Below, piece after piece: positions 1 to 11,520 of a stretch of 64,000 bases of DNA. This DNA is from Taeniopygia guttata (taxonomy: Eukaryota; Chordata; Aves; Passeriformes; Estrildidae). Made by a program: the position numbers and the translations under genes. The stretch is from the NCBI RefSeq assembly GCF_048771995.1, contig NC_133032.1:17747001-17811000 (forward strand), read 5' to 3'. A model generated the notes under the pieces. The model was given only the letters and a program-made list of their open reading frames with translations, did not search any database and was not told where the DNA came from. How positions within the stretch are numbered: the stretch's first letter is position 1; every line of letters begins with the position of its first letter.

Positions 1-2040
1 TACTGTAGGGGTTTTCGCATCCCAGATGGTCCTGCCTGAGCTGCGCCAGGGGGACCGAGGGGAGGGCAGAAGATCCGTGTGCATCAGTAACTGCTGTTGA
101 ACCTTTCTGGCTCTAGTGAGGAGCTGGGTGCATTGGTCCTGGTCCTCCAGGCTGAGACCGGCTTGTCTCTCAAAGAGGGAAAGAAAGACTGCGATATTTG
201 GAGATTCATCAGGGTGTACATTGCCCTTCCCGTTTCTGCCAGCCCGGCTCTGACCCGGAGCATGTACAGGAGAGGAGTGTTTGTGTGTGTGTTTGCGTTT
301 CCCTGCTTCCTCTCCCTGTTTCCTGATAAATAATCTGTTTCACTATACGTGCCAAGCTTCTCCTGGTCTTTTTGTCTTCCGTTGCAATATTGGTTTTCGA
401 GTCCTATAAATATGAACTAAAGAATCGCCTTCAGCGTTGCAATTTTAATTGTGTTCCATAGGTAACTTTCCTTCCCCCACAGCTCAGTCCTGTGCTACCA
501 GGACGCCCTTGGCATTTTTTTACAGGGTCGGCCCTAAATGTATGGATTACTTGTTTTCTGCCAACGTACATTTAGCATACTGATTATGAACCGGAATACA
601 AAAAGCCTGATAGATCAAAAGTATTTTGTATGGGCAGTTGAACAGGAGGTGAATATCTAACGCTTTTGTTCATCAATAACTCTTTGGCTTTGACCTGTCT
701 GAGCAAGTCGTGCAATAAGGTGAAACGCAGGTCACAGCGTCTAACAAATATGAAAATGTGTAGTATTAAGCAGAACGGGGAGCTGCCGCTTCCCCAGCTT
801 CATCGCTGCTCCCTGGGCAGCCCTCGGCGGGCTCGTCCGCTCCCGGGGGCTGCCCCAAAGGAGAGCTCTCTTTGGGGGGCGGAGGGGAGTTACCCTGCCA
901 GTTCAGCCGGGTGCTAAATAACCCCCGCGAGGGCGGGGGGGTGTCCCCTCTCCCCTCAGAGAAAGGATGCGAAAGCGGAGAGAGATGCTGAAAATAACTG
1001 GGTAGGGATTTGAAGAATCCGGGGGGAGATTAAGGATATAAAGTCGTTTTGAGTTGCACTTGCTGTGAAGGAAGCACCGCCGCAGTGGTAGGAAAGCAGA
1101 CGTTTGAAAATAGCATCTCCCAGCTCAGGCACTTGGGAGCTGGAGCCAAGCAAACAACCCGGTACACATCGCTCGGATAAGCGCAACACCCCCAAATCTG
1201 CCCTCCGCAGTGGTTGGATGTATCACACCCGCACCATTATTTGTCCTTATGGTGCCTGTTTTAAATAGTGGAAGGAGAAGAGGTTGACCGCAGGACAGCA
1301 GTGAGGAGCTGGGTCAGACACAATTCATGAACTTTTGTACTCCTGTGTGCCGCTGTCGACAAAGTAAAAATAATGAAACTTTGTGATATGTTTGTAAATG
1401 ATTTCGGCTGACCTCTCGCCCTGCCCTTCACCATAAACGCTACGGCAGGGAAAACCTGGGAGGGTGCGAGGCTAAGGCTCGCAGGCAGATCGCGGGGATA
1501 ATAGCTAGACCAGCATAATAGGATGAAGGTAAATTTGGAAACTATCTTTTTCCCGAGAGCAACTAACTCTAGCTTTTAATCTCATCTTTTTCACCAACCC
1601 CTGTTTCTGTTGTCGGCTGTTTTGCTTCTGTTTCGATTTTTTAGAAATTATTTTTTATTTTGGGGGAATTTCTAATTATGGAGAATATTTTCAGATTCAT
1701 GTTAACCTAAATATTTAAAGACTCCTTAATAAATTGCTTTAACCACTATTATTCTAAATAGCGCAATTTGACTGACCACGTCCATTTTCCATAGCGAGGG
1801 CGTAAGTGGCAGAGAATTTAAAGAAAGCGGCAGGTCTTTCTGAGAATTTGGTAGGCGAAATTCGTCGCTATGAATTGGTGGAGGGTCGTATAGCTCTATT
1901 GCAGCACTAATAAGAAGCGTGAATCTTTTCTGAAATCCCACCTTCCTGCAAATCTGTATTTCAGAGCTGAGTCCCAGCAGAATAGTTTGCATTCCTCAGA
2001 AGACAGTAAGAGACTAAGAGAATGGCAAAGACCTGCTATA
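1..2040. other. Noncoding region upstream of MIR10B/HOXD4
   Basis: No open reading frame here resembles a known protein. A small GC-rich patch lies at about 780-950. The rest is high-complexity, moderately AT-rich DNA without recognisable transposons, as is usual inside Hox clusters. It contains the DR5 element listed separately. In mouse a distal HOXD4 promoter lies upstream of mir-10b, so this stretch could hold the bird counterpart, but I see no decisive TATA box or splice site. Confidence 0.6.
718..734 (+). promoter_or_regulatory. Retinoic acid response element, DR5 type (candidate)
   Basis: The sequence reads AGGTGA AACGC AGGTCA, two RAR/RXR half-sites in direct orientation with a 5-bp spacer. 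A retinoic acid response element of nearly this sequence is known upstream of mammalian HOXD4 (from memory it differs only in the spacer). The position, 2.7 kb upstream of the HOXD4 ATG and 1.3 kb upstream of MIR10B, fits. Binding is inferred. Confidence 0.75.
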
Positions 2041-2053
2041 TTGTAGATGAAAA

Positions 2054-2163
2054 CAGAATGTTATTACGTTGTCTATATATACCCTGTAGAACCGAATTTG
2101 TGTGATATTCATATAGTCACAGATTCGATTCTAGGGGAATATATGGTCGATGCAAAAACTTCA
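2054..2163 (+). ncRNA. MIR10B: microRNA miR-10b precursor
   Basis: The mature 5p product lies at 2080-2102, beginning TACCCTGTAGAACCG, and is identical to vertebrate miR-10b-5p. The 3p product is at 2119-2140, beginning ACAGATTCGATTCTAGG. The two arms fold into the standard hairpin, with a short loop at about 2103-2118 that differs from human by a few bases. miR-10 genes sit upstream of Hox group 4 genes, and this one lies 1.2 kb upstream of HOXD4 on the same strand. It is expected to be co-transcribed with a distal HOXD4 transcript and to target Hox mRNAs. Hairpin ends are approximate. Confidence 0.97.
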
Positions 2164-3270
2164 CCTTTCTGCAGATGGTTAGAAGTTAAAATACTGGCGG
2201 AATCAAGAGGCATGTGCGTGCTGAACACTGAGAAATTATAAAAGTTTTGCTGCCTCGCTCCTATTCACTAGGTTTTAGGACGTTTCTTAAAACTTCAGTT
2301 GTCGTTCAGTCCTAACTCTCACTGACAATCTGTGAATTTAAACAGTTAAATTCACCAGAAGCTACAAAATTTCTGGGGAAAAAAAAAAAAAAAAAGATAT
2401 TATCTACCAATCAGTGAATGAGTCTTTTATAAGATACTCATAAATTAACTAGATATGCCAGACGTTAGCAAAATTTCCCTGTCAAGGGTCCAGATCGCAT
2501 CAAAATATTTACGACAGCAGCAAAAGCAGCATTCGCCTCGCTGGAATGTATTTACTTGTGCTTCAGGAATGATATTGATGAATGAAGACCGAATTTATCT
2601 CATTAAATCCGTGATATTTTTAACCTAATTAAATGACGTCTCCAGCTCAATTGATTGAACTTTAGTGGTTAAAAGTGAGCTCTTTCTTGCCATCTGTATG
2701 ATTTTATATACATACATGTAGATTTTTGTAAATATACATTGGCGTTTGCGTCTGTGCACGCATACGTATGCAGACGTATATTTTGAGGCTTGAAAGTGAA
2801 TGAGAAGTTACTGATTGCCTAATTTTATTCAGCAGAACTAAATTCTGGTAACTTTTGGATGACCTCTGCTAGACAAAGACAGGACAGATCTATTGTACAT
2901 CATATTAGCCTCTTCTTTGATGGCTTTTCTTTCCCTCGCCTGCTTATCAGTTTCTTCCCTTTTAACCCCGCTTCAGCTCATCGCTCTGTATATTCCTTTC
3001 GATTCTTTTTCTTATTTTATTTAAAGCGAGGTACCAAGCCCCGGTGGCGATGCTGGCTAGCAGATCGGAGGGCAGGGCAGCATCCCCCGAGCTGGGGGAA
3101 GCCGGCTCAGACAAAAGGCTGTGGGCAGGGCAGCGGCCGCCGCCCCGGGGGTACCCCTACACCTCCGGTACCTGGTTTGCGGGTGCGGCCCGCCGGAGAG
3201 GGGGGTCATTGGGTTAGGGGGATGTTATTGAGTGGAATCGCTGGAAATGCGGGGAAATGCGGCGGTGGGC
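2164..3270. other. MIR10B-HOXD4 intergenic region
   Basis: There is no credible coding sequence. The left part (about 2300-2850) is AT-rich and high-complexity with many ATTA/TTTAT-type homeodomain-like cores. It also has a 17-base A tract at 2379-2395 and an alternating purine-pyrimidine stretch near 2700-2780. The right part (3030-3270) becomes GC-rich and leads into the HOXD4 promoter. Confidence 0.55.
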
Positions 3271-3404
3271 GCCCGGCTCCCCATTGGCCGGGCCGGTCAC
3301 ATGCCCGCCTAACTTTATTCAGTTGACAGCAAGTAGGAGGGCTCTATGGCAGGGGAAAAAAAGACAACACGAGAAAAATTAGTATTTTCTACCTTCAGAA
3401 ATTA
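3271..3404 (+). promoter_or_regulatory. HOXD4: HOXD4 proximal promoter and 5' UTR
   Basis: An inverted CCAAT box (ATTGG, 3283-3287) lies in GC-rich sequence, followed by an A-rich leader running into the start codon. The block TTTATTCAGTTGACAG, near 3313-3328, has a homeodomain-like and a MEIS-like core. No clear TATA box is seen. The exact transcription start cannot be read from sequence. Confidence 0.55.
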
Positions 3405-4522
3405 ATGGCCATGAGTTCGTATATGGTGAACTCTAAGTATGTGGATCCCAAATTTCCTCCTTGCGAGGAATATTTGCAGAATAGCTACTTAGGCGAGCAG
3501 GGGGCCGAGTACTACAGTGCCTCGCAGGGCGCTGATTTCCAGCACCAGGGACTCTACCCACGGTCAAACTACAGCGAGCAGCCCTTTAGCTGTAGCAATG
3601 CCCAGGGCTCTGCCGGGCAGCCGCGGGGTCACGGACAGGAGCAATCCGGCCCGGCGAGCCACTTCCCCGGCCCAGCAGAGCATTGTCCACCGCCTCCAAT
3701 GTCCAACTCGCGAGCCTGCAGCCAGCAGCCGGCCCTCAAACCCCCAAACGGCTCCGCACTTAAGCAGCCAGCAGTAGTTTATCCCTGGATGAAGAAAGTC
3801 CATGTTAACTCGGGTAAGGATCCTCTTCTTACTTTGCTCTTCTACCCTGCTTCCGATCGTCCTCAGCGGCGCTCTCCCGAGTCCCTGCCAGGCTCGTGGG
3901 CGAGCTTTTTAAACCGAGGTGGCCAATTACACTCGCCATAAATTTTTATTGCTGAGGAAATAGGCCGTTGGCCATGCGGGGCTTTGCCGTGCAGGATAAA
4001 ACTCCATTTTAGGAGCCTTCTAGAGGCTCCCAGCCTACCTAGCTGCGTGTGCCCGTAGCGCCTGCCTCAAACGAGGGGGAAAGCAGCCCGGCCATTGTAA
4101 GCAACTGGGACGAATCCAGCTCGGCCACATGCTCGCAGCTCATAAGGTTTTCTTTTGTAAAGTCGGACCGGCAAGTCAAGATTAGCTTTGTAAAAGTTCT
4201 CCGTATTTTTTTCCCAGTGAATCCCAATTACAACGGAGGGGAACCTAAACGCTCCCGCACAGCTTACACCAGACAGCAAGTCCTAGAACTGGAAAAAGAA
4301 TTTCATTTTAACAGGTACCTGACCAGGCGCCGCCGTATCGAGATAGCCCACACTTTGTGTCTCTCTGAGCGCCAGATCAAGATCTGGTTTCAGAACAGAA
4401 GAATGAAGTGGAAAAAAGATCACAAACTGCCCAACACGAAGGGCAGATCTTCTTCCTCTGGTTCAAACCCCCATTTACAAACTGGTTCCAAGGACCATCA
4501 GACTGACTTGACAACTTTGTAG
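3405..4522 (+). CDS. HOXD4: Homeobox protein Hox-D4
   Basis: This is a sequence-specific transcription factor of Hox paralogue group 4 that patterns hindbrain, cervical vertebrae and limb. It has two coding exons, 3405-3813 and 4218-4522, with a 404-bp intron (donor GTAAGG, acceptor CCCAG). They join in phase 1 (G|TG, Val137) to give 237 residues; human HOXD4 is 255. The N-terminus [17 protein letters not shown] matches the family. The hexapeptide YPWM (PBX contact) is at residues 126-129, and the homeodomain at about 146-205 contains [11 protein letters not shown]. The C-terminus ends DHQTDLTTL, typical of group 4. The homeodomain appears identical to human. The initiator context at 3405 is weak at -3, and the in-frame ATG at 3411 is better. 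Reading through the intron gives a spurious 178-residue product. Confidence 0.97.
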
Positions 4523-4858
4523 AAGAGGTGAAATTTTCCATTTCATCCTTCGCTTCTGACCAGTACTGTACATAACTGACACTGCCCAAGCAGAACCTGC
4601 ATGTAGCAGCTAAGGACACGAGAAACTGTCATCTTTCTTTAAGGTACTGTTGTACAAAGGAGACAAAATGACGCTACTTTGGACTTTATTTTATTTGCCT
4701 CTGCTAGCACAACCTAAAAAAGGAAAACAAACAAAAAAAAAAAAAAAAGAAAAGAAAAAGGGAAAGAAAAAAAGAGGGGAAAACAAACAAACCATCATGC
4801 AGGCAGTGGGAATTGGGAAAATATTAAACGAGACCTTCTGTCCTTAAAAAATAATAAA
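4523..4858 (+). other. HOXD4: HOXD4 3' UTR with polyadenylation signal
   Basis: The stop codon TAG at 4520-4522 is followed by a T-rich then A-rich trailer, including an A/G-rich tract at about 4732-4792. A canonical AATAAA hexamer lies at 4853-4858, which gives a roughly 350-base 3' UTR. Alternative longer 3' ends are possible. Confidence 0.6.
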
Positions 4859-5696
4859 TCATTGAAAATGAAACTGTCCTGTGTTTCAGTTTTGAATTCT
4901 GAAGTGAAGATTGGATGCTTTATTCTGGGATTTATACTTTTAATTGTCTTTTTATCCCATGCAATTTCGGGAGAATGCATTTTGGGCAAGTTGAGGACAG
5001 GAAATTCATAGCATAGTCTTTTATTCGAACATAAAGACTAATAATTGTGAACTTTTTTTCGTGTGTGCTGCTTTACCTTTCTCGGTGTAATGAAAATTCT
5101 TGCTCATTTCCATAACGTCTCAGAAAGTGTGCATAGAAATGAAGTGAAAACGGGTTATTTTGTGTTCTGGTAATGTTAGTGTATTTATTTATTTGTTGCA
5201 TAGAAGAATTAAGACAAAAAGAAAAATAGTCAAACCAAAAACGAGGAAGGGGAGCTGAAATACAGTATTTTTCCTTCTCAGTCTCATGAACACATATGTA
5301 GTGTTTACTTGTCTTGAACGTACACAACTTTCTTGTTGCCCCCCCCCACCCTTGTTTTTAAATTTCCATCTCTGTGAATAGAAAAAGTGTCCCTGCTCCT
5401 TACTGTGTGCCATCCAGAGCAAACAGGCTTGAAATCTGTTTCCAAAGTCTGCTCTGTTCAGCGCTGTGCTTTAAACCATCGATACCTCATTTAAAAATGG
5501 AAAGAAAAAAGGAAAAAGAAAGAGGCAAGACCACAAAAAACAACCCCACAAAAAACAACAGCAACCCAGACTGAAAAATTAATGTAATTTCTGATATAAA
5601 CTGAGCCATTCAAAGCTGAAAGCTGAACACGTTCTTTCAATCAGATTTTAAATTTCTTTTCTACTAGAGAGAGATAGTCTATGTGGGTTGCTGATT

Positions 5697-5892
5697 TGTT
5701 TTGGGTTTATGTTGGGTTTATGTTGGCTTTGGTTTGTTTAGTTTTTAGGCTTGGGTGGATTTTTTAGGATTGGGTATGGGGTTTGGGTTGGTTTTTTTTT
5801 TGTTGGGGTTTTTCTGGTTTTGGGTGTTTGGTTTTTGGGGGTTTTTTTGTTTGTCTGTTTGTCTTTTTTTTTTTTTTTTTTATTTTTTTTTT
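5697..5892 (+). repeat. G/T-rich low-complexity tract
   Basis: About 195 bases are almost entirely T and G on the + strand, with repeated GGGTTT and TTTGGG blocks, ending in a long T run broken by one A. It looks like a simple-sequence expansion and has G-run spacing compatible with G-quadruplexes. ORFs across it encode only Phe/Gly/Val-rich or Lys/Pro-rich low-complexity peptides and are not genes. Confidence 0.85.
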
Positions 5893-6741
5893 TTAGAACA
5901 GTGATTGTTTTTAAGCAAACCATGACACATGACTGCAATGGCTGGAAATCTCAGCAAGTTGCTTTCAGGGAAGATGAAAGGCTTGGATGGGAGCAGAACT
6001 GGTCTAATACCCACGAATTTGTCCCTGACTGCTGGTTGCCAAAGTTTTAGTGCTCTGTAACTACCAAACCAAACCAGCTCCCCGAGCCACTTACACCTCT
6101 GCTCAGGCGGTTTTAAAGCTCAGCCCTTATCTCCTGTACCCTCAGGGCAGCCTAGGAAAGCGACCACATAGCCAAAATTGTAACGAGGTGATCCCTTTAT
6201 TAAAGAGAAAAGTGGCGAAGAAGGAAAGTCAGCAAACACTGAAGGGAGGTGGAAGAACAGAGGGTGAGTTAACGTGCCCTTCTCCAGGCTGGATGCTTCC
6301 CACTGAGAACTCACGGCTCTCTCTGGGCTCGCTCGGGAAAACACTGGCCAAAATGGGCTTGAATTAATTCGAAAATAAAAGGCGAGCTTTTCAACAAGAG
6401 TGTATTCGGCAACGCTAACTGTGGCCAGCAGTTAATTTCTGCCCTTTTCTCATCCCTTGAAGTCCGCAAAGTGTCTTTAAGACTTGGTCTTTTGTTTTAG
6501 AGCCTGGAGAAAACTCTTTGTTCTTCCTTAGGGTTAGCCCAGTTCTCAGACTTGCACATGGCAATACTTGAATATCTCCACGTCGTGATATTAAAGATGG
6601 ATATTCCCGCATTATTCGCATCATTGTTTCTATGACAAAAAGCACCGAGTTCATACATAGTAAAGACGTCTTTTTTCTGACGCCTTCACGTTGAGAAGCT
6701 GAAAAGGTATTTTACTGAAGTTCGGCTAAATTGCAGGAACA

Positions 6742-6758
6742 GGTTCACCCAGAGGACA
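6742..6758 (+). promoter_or_regulatory. Second DR5-like retinoid element (candidate)
   Basis: The sequence reads GGTTCA CCCAG AGGACA. The first half-site and spacing match the classical RARB2-type DR5, but the second half-site carries a T-to-A change at its fourth position (AGGACA against AGGTCA). It lies 2.2 kb 3' of the HOXD4 stop codon, where a retinoid-responsive neural enhancer is known in mammals. It is weaker than the site at 718-734. Confidence 0.45.
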
Positions 6759-9240
6759 AATTTTCTATTCGATTAGTTGTATTTCAGCCGGGAAGAGTGA
6801 CCTCTAAACCCTTAACCTTTTGGACCCAAACTACCCTTCCCTTTCTCTAGCATGGAGAGCAGCTAGCAGCAGCGCTTGAGGAGGGAATTCCTTAGACAAG
6901 TTTTCAAGTTTTGTTACACCAGGTTCCTGCAGTAGTGGCCTTTCCTCTCCAGAGCTGCTCAAAGCCATCCTTTTGCTCTTCATACGTATCTATTAAAATA
7001 AAGAAGAAAAAAGGGTGTGGGGAAGTAAAATCCCTCTAGCTGCCCTTCTTGAAAATCCTCCTCCCGGACCCCCGCTGTTTTCCTGAAGTCTTATAAGTTG
7101 GCTGCGAGCAGGGCAAAAGTGTTATTCGAGAGAGAGCTACCAACTTTGGCATCTGTGGTACAGTCCTGGAAAATACTGGCCTTGGATAAGCAAATCCTTT
7201 CTTTGTGCTTCTAATCAACCGAGATGGCTCCCGAAGTTAAAGGACCAACTTCTGCTCCCAGATTTCCTTCCCCCGCCCACTGAAGTCAAACAGGCATGTA
7301 GCTGCGAGCAGAATTTGTCTCATTGTCTTTTGAAATGTTAATAACTCCAGGACGAGTGTTGGCTTCAGCAGGCACAGTTCTTACAACCCTGTTTGCACGT
7401 CCCCTTTGAGCGAGGCTGGAGCACTATAGGTTCACATAGGTGTGATTGCACCGTAAGATCGGAGAATATGTGAAGTGGCGGCAGAGAGTACCAAACAGAA
7501 ATAGTTTCCAGCTGCCATTGCTCTGAATGGTCAGGACTGTGTGTAATAATGACCAGTAGCACCCACTGGTCGTTATCTCCCATGCAAAACGAACCTGAGT
7601 TGTTTTATTATTTTTTTTTAATGGTTGTAACCCTCCTCCAGAGTTATTTTTTGTATGAAGGAAAGCTGATTATTTTGTTTATCACGGGTACACGTTGTGC
7701 ATTGGAGCCTTTGTTAAACGGTCGCATCGTCCAGCACTACTCTCATCTCTGTAAAGTGTGATGCTTTTTATAGACTTTGCTGATGTTTTGCTGCCATTGA
7801 TTAAAGCGTTATTTATACTAACTGTCGCCTGTAGTTTTGATGTAAGCCCTCCGCATCTGAAATAAAAAAAAAAAGGTGTAGCGAAATAGATTCTGGTTTG
7901 TACCTTGAACAAGCAATCCTTACAAGGTGGGTCTCTCTTCTGTGAAAATGCTGGTCCCTCCCATCATTACAGTGTTAAAAGACGAGTGACTCTGCATAGC
8001 ATCCTTCCAAATGTCCCTTTGAACAGGTTTGCTGTTTGCCTCAGCCATAATGGTGTGACTCTAGGCCAAGCTGGAGTCTATATTTACTTTTGGGCTGCAG
8101 TTAAAAGTGACTGTCATCCATTTGCTGCTGCTTTGCATTTAACAAGCCCTTCTAGAATGACTCCTGGATTTCTGCATGTGTGGTAGGAGGCAAGGAGCCA
8201 CACCTGAAATCACCTCGATGCCCACACAGATGTGTGTCTTTTAGGTGAGTCCTGGAAAGAATCAATTAAATAAAGAAATGATAATTCGAAATTGCAATGC
8301 GGAGAGTAGTTTTTCCTGAGCAGTAACTCTCACTTTGACAGCGGATATAAAAGAAAGATCACAAGAAAACACAACGTGAAGTCTTAAAACTTTGCCATGC
8401 ACCTATGGCAAGCATATATTTTTTTTCTTCCCAGTGTAAGTATCTCAGACACTAGCACAGCCAGGAGAAGTCTATTGCACTATTTTTGTCATAAATACTT
8501 GCAGTGAGGGCTTGTCTTCTCCTGGAGCGTCGTCAAGGCACGAATCCAAAATTACAGTCTCTGGCTCAGCCCGGGCAGGGAGCAGGGTGCCCAGCAGAAA
8601 CCATGTGCCCTTACTGCCCAAGTGCGCCCAGGGGAGGCTGGGGTTGCCTTTCTAAGCATACACTCTCTAAGTTTAAATATTGAGGCATATCTTGTGATTA
8701 TACTTTCTCTCTCTGGTGTTTAATGGCTCCTCCTGTTACTCCCGATACATCAATACAGTTCTGTATATTATATCACCACTAGTCGTTAAGGTAAGAATGA
8801 AGAGGAAAGGCAGAGTCAATAGCAAACCCCACTCACTGTACAGTACAGTAAATAGGGACCTCTCGGTGCAGAGCCACACCGCTTCCAACGGCCATGTTTG
8901 TTAGCCCTTTCCCCTGATTCTTTTTTCCTTTTTTTTTTTTTTTTCTTCCTCCTTCCCCCCCAAGCCTAGAGACCAAAATAATCTTGCTAGGAACAGTCAT
9001 AACAGGCAGAATTTCAAAGTGCAAGGAAGATGATAAGAATAGATTTCTACAAGTCCTGACCACGTGATTTGCGAAATAATTAATTCAGCACGTCCCTTAA
9101 GAAACACGGAGTCGTCATTAATCTGCCAAGCAAAGGACTCTATCAGACTTGAAAACTGAAGAGATCCCAAGAATATAATATACAAAGGGTGCCGTCCCTC
9201 TCCCTGCACACCTAGCTCTTGGGTAGCCGCTGAAAAAGAG

Positions 9241-9870
9241 ACGTCCGGTACGTAAATATTTTTTACTTTTATTCCTCCTTATTTAAGCCTTAATGAACTC
9301 AGCTGTCAAACACTTGACAAATAGGGCACGCTGCTTCCTGATTTCCAGCGCGGCAGCGGCCGGGAACCGGACCGGGCGCAAGCGATGACCTTTGCTTCCC
9401 AGGGAGCGGGGGAAAGAGGAGCAGCGCGGAGCGCCGCGGAGAGCCGCGGAGCAGGAGGCTGATGGCCGGAGCGCCTCCCGCAGCGGCGGCTCCGGCCGCG
9501 GTGCCTGCGCGGGGAGGCGCGGAGCGGAGCGGAGGAAACAATGCGGCTGGCAGGGCAGCCGCTGCCCGGTCCCAGCGGCGGGGAAAGGCCCTCGGCTCCT
9601 TCGCAAGCGGGCTCGTAAATTTTGCCGTGAGTCTTTGACAGCGGGGCCGGAGCCAGGGCCGGGCGCGCCTCTCCCCCGCCGCCCGCACAAAGGCCGGCTC
9701 CGGCCCCGCTGCCCCGCCGCCCTGGCCGCTCCTGCCCCGGCCGCCCGGGCTGCACCGGAGTCCGGCCGCATGCAGCCCCCAGAGCGGGCATGCCGGCTCG
9801 CGAGTCCCCGATCAATAGCCCGGAGTGGGGAAAATAGCATTTTTGTTTTTATACAAAGCCACTCTCTATA
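9241..9870. promoter_or_regulatory. CpG-rich island with paired MEIS/TGIF-type sites
   Basis: A dense GC and CpG block spans about 9345-9790. It is bordered on the left by TTTTATTCC and TTATTTAAG motifs and by an exact inverted repeat TGTCAA-ACAC-TTGACA (9304-9319), two TGTCA cores facing each other. A TTTGACAGC lies inside near 9635. The high-scoring ORFs on both strands are Arg/Ala/Pro-rich CpG-island artefacts. It may be a distal promoter or first-exon region for a long HOXD3 transcript. Confidence 0.5.
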
Positions 9871-11520
9871 AACTCCATAGAATACGGGCGAGTCTGAGAT
9901 TTCTCTGTGAAATCCCAGTCAGCTGGAAATACCTCCTGCAAACAGGATATTCTTTATTATCCCTTGCTGGAGTAATTTCTAAAAACCCCAGATTGTAGCT
10001 TTTTATTGCTTCCGTTTCGGTGGCAGGACAGAGACAAAGTTTCCTATGTTATGAATTATACATTCAAACAATAACACATTAATTCAATTATTCAAAAATG
10101 ACAAATGTTTGTGTGCTGTGGTAGTGACTAAGGAACAGATTCGCTACTTCACGAGAACTCCTACATTTTTATCAATGAAGTTTAATATTATCCTATTGGG
10201 CCGGGAAAGAAACCAAACTCCACCAAGACATGCAGTAAAATGGACCTGAACATAAATCGCAACCCTTTCATAAGAGCGTTTATTCTCGCATATAGCCCGG
10301 GCTATTTTATCAGTTTGACAATTGCCGGAGTTGTTGTTATAAATCATCATAAGTAATTCCTGAAAGGGTGCGAGGCTGCTGGGGGGCGGGCGGAGACTGT
10401 AAATCTTTCTGTTTTATTGCTCTATGAACATATGCTCCGATTGAAGAAGTCTTAGATCCTTTACTGGAGACAAATTCGCGCAAAGCTGGAGTCCCACCAG
10501 CCAAAGGATTAACATTTCCTTAATACTTTTTCAGTCCCCTTCACGAGATCTTAATTCTGGCGTTCGTGGCGAAGGTGCTCCTTTCTTTCAGCCGTCCTCC
10601 ATTTTCACGTTAAATTTGCCTGTTTTTTCTTCTTCTTCTTTTTTTTTTTTTTCTTTCTATTTTTCTTTTTCTTTTAGCGCTAGACTCTGAAAAGACACCA
10701 AAGGGCTGTGAGGCTTTCTCCGGGGGGTTCCGAACTGCCCTTCAAAAAGGCATTTTCTTCTGAATCCTCTTCGTGTTCTTTGCTCGTGTCCAGCTTTTCC
10801 CTCTCACTTTTGTGTAGGAAGCTAAAGACCTCTCCGTCATCCAAAATGTCTAAACAGCGGCCAGAATTATGTTCGGCTTTGTGTGCATGTACACAAGTAT
10901 GCAGAACACGCTGTGCGTGTAGGGGTTGCTGTATGTACACACATACACGCGAGCGCGGGGGGCTCGGCAAAACTACCCAGACACCAAAATATATGGCTGA
11001 CTGAAAAGGATATAAAGAACCATTACCTCTTACTTGAGGCGAGATTTAAGTGCATCATTTCGAAGAAATATAGGATTATAAATCCGAAGCCATACACAAT
11101 AATTTACATTGAACTTATGTTTCCATCACTGGACTCCAATCTTTTTATAACTGGTTTGCAAAGTCAGGAAAAGCAATGTAATTTAGATAAATGTTACAAT
11201 GCACTTACGGTTAGTATAGTAAGGTAATACGTTACTGTCACATCCCCATGCTTTGGATGGTAATGAAATCATAGCAGATGTTAGATTAGGTGTAGTGTAT
11301 TTATAGCTACAGATATGTTACAAAAAAATCAAACAGAGAAGCTAATACATATATATTTTTTCTTTTGCCTAACCGGTATTGTTGGGGAGCTTTGTGGGCA
11401 CACATGACAGATATACACAGGGTTTACTCCATGTCTCTTTATACACACATAGCAGGGAGGCTGGCTCAGGGCAGACACACACACGCACAAATGTCGTGAG
11501 GGTTTTTCCCCCCAACGCTT
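9871..11520. other. Noncoding AT-rich region between CpG islands
   Basis: No gene is supported. The part at 10000-10350 is dense in homeodomain-like cores (ATTAAT, AATTAT, CATAAG). The part at 10380-10620 is high-complexity and looks constrained. A pyrimidine tract covers about 10620-10675. The remainder is AT-rich with no recognised repeat. Confidence 0.4.

Larger units (their letters stand above)
4859..9240. other. HOXD4-HOXD3 intergenic region, left part
   Basis: About 4.4 kb with no supported gene; the many short ORFs are unrelated to known proteins. It contains a G/T-rich low-complexity tract (5697-5892), a DR5-like element (6742-6758) and AATAAA hexamers near 7861 and 8271 that could end longer transcripts. 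In mouse the region 3' of Hoxd4 holds a neural enhancer responsive to retinoic acid; the equivalent would lie here. Confidence 0.5.

Noticed and set aside
3405-3941. 178-residue unspliced HOXD4 ORF
   Set aside because: After residue 137 it reads through the GTAAGG donor into intron sequence unlike any Hox protein. The spliced form restores the exact family sequence.
9283-9871. Long overlapping ORFs on both strands (up to 185 residues)
   Set aside because: They are Arg/Ala/Pro/Gly-rich, with no domain or family resemblance, and lie in a CpG island where stop codons are rare.
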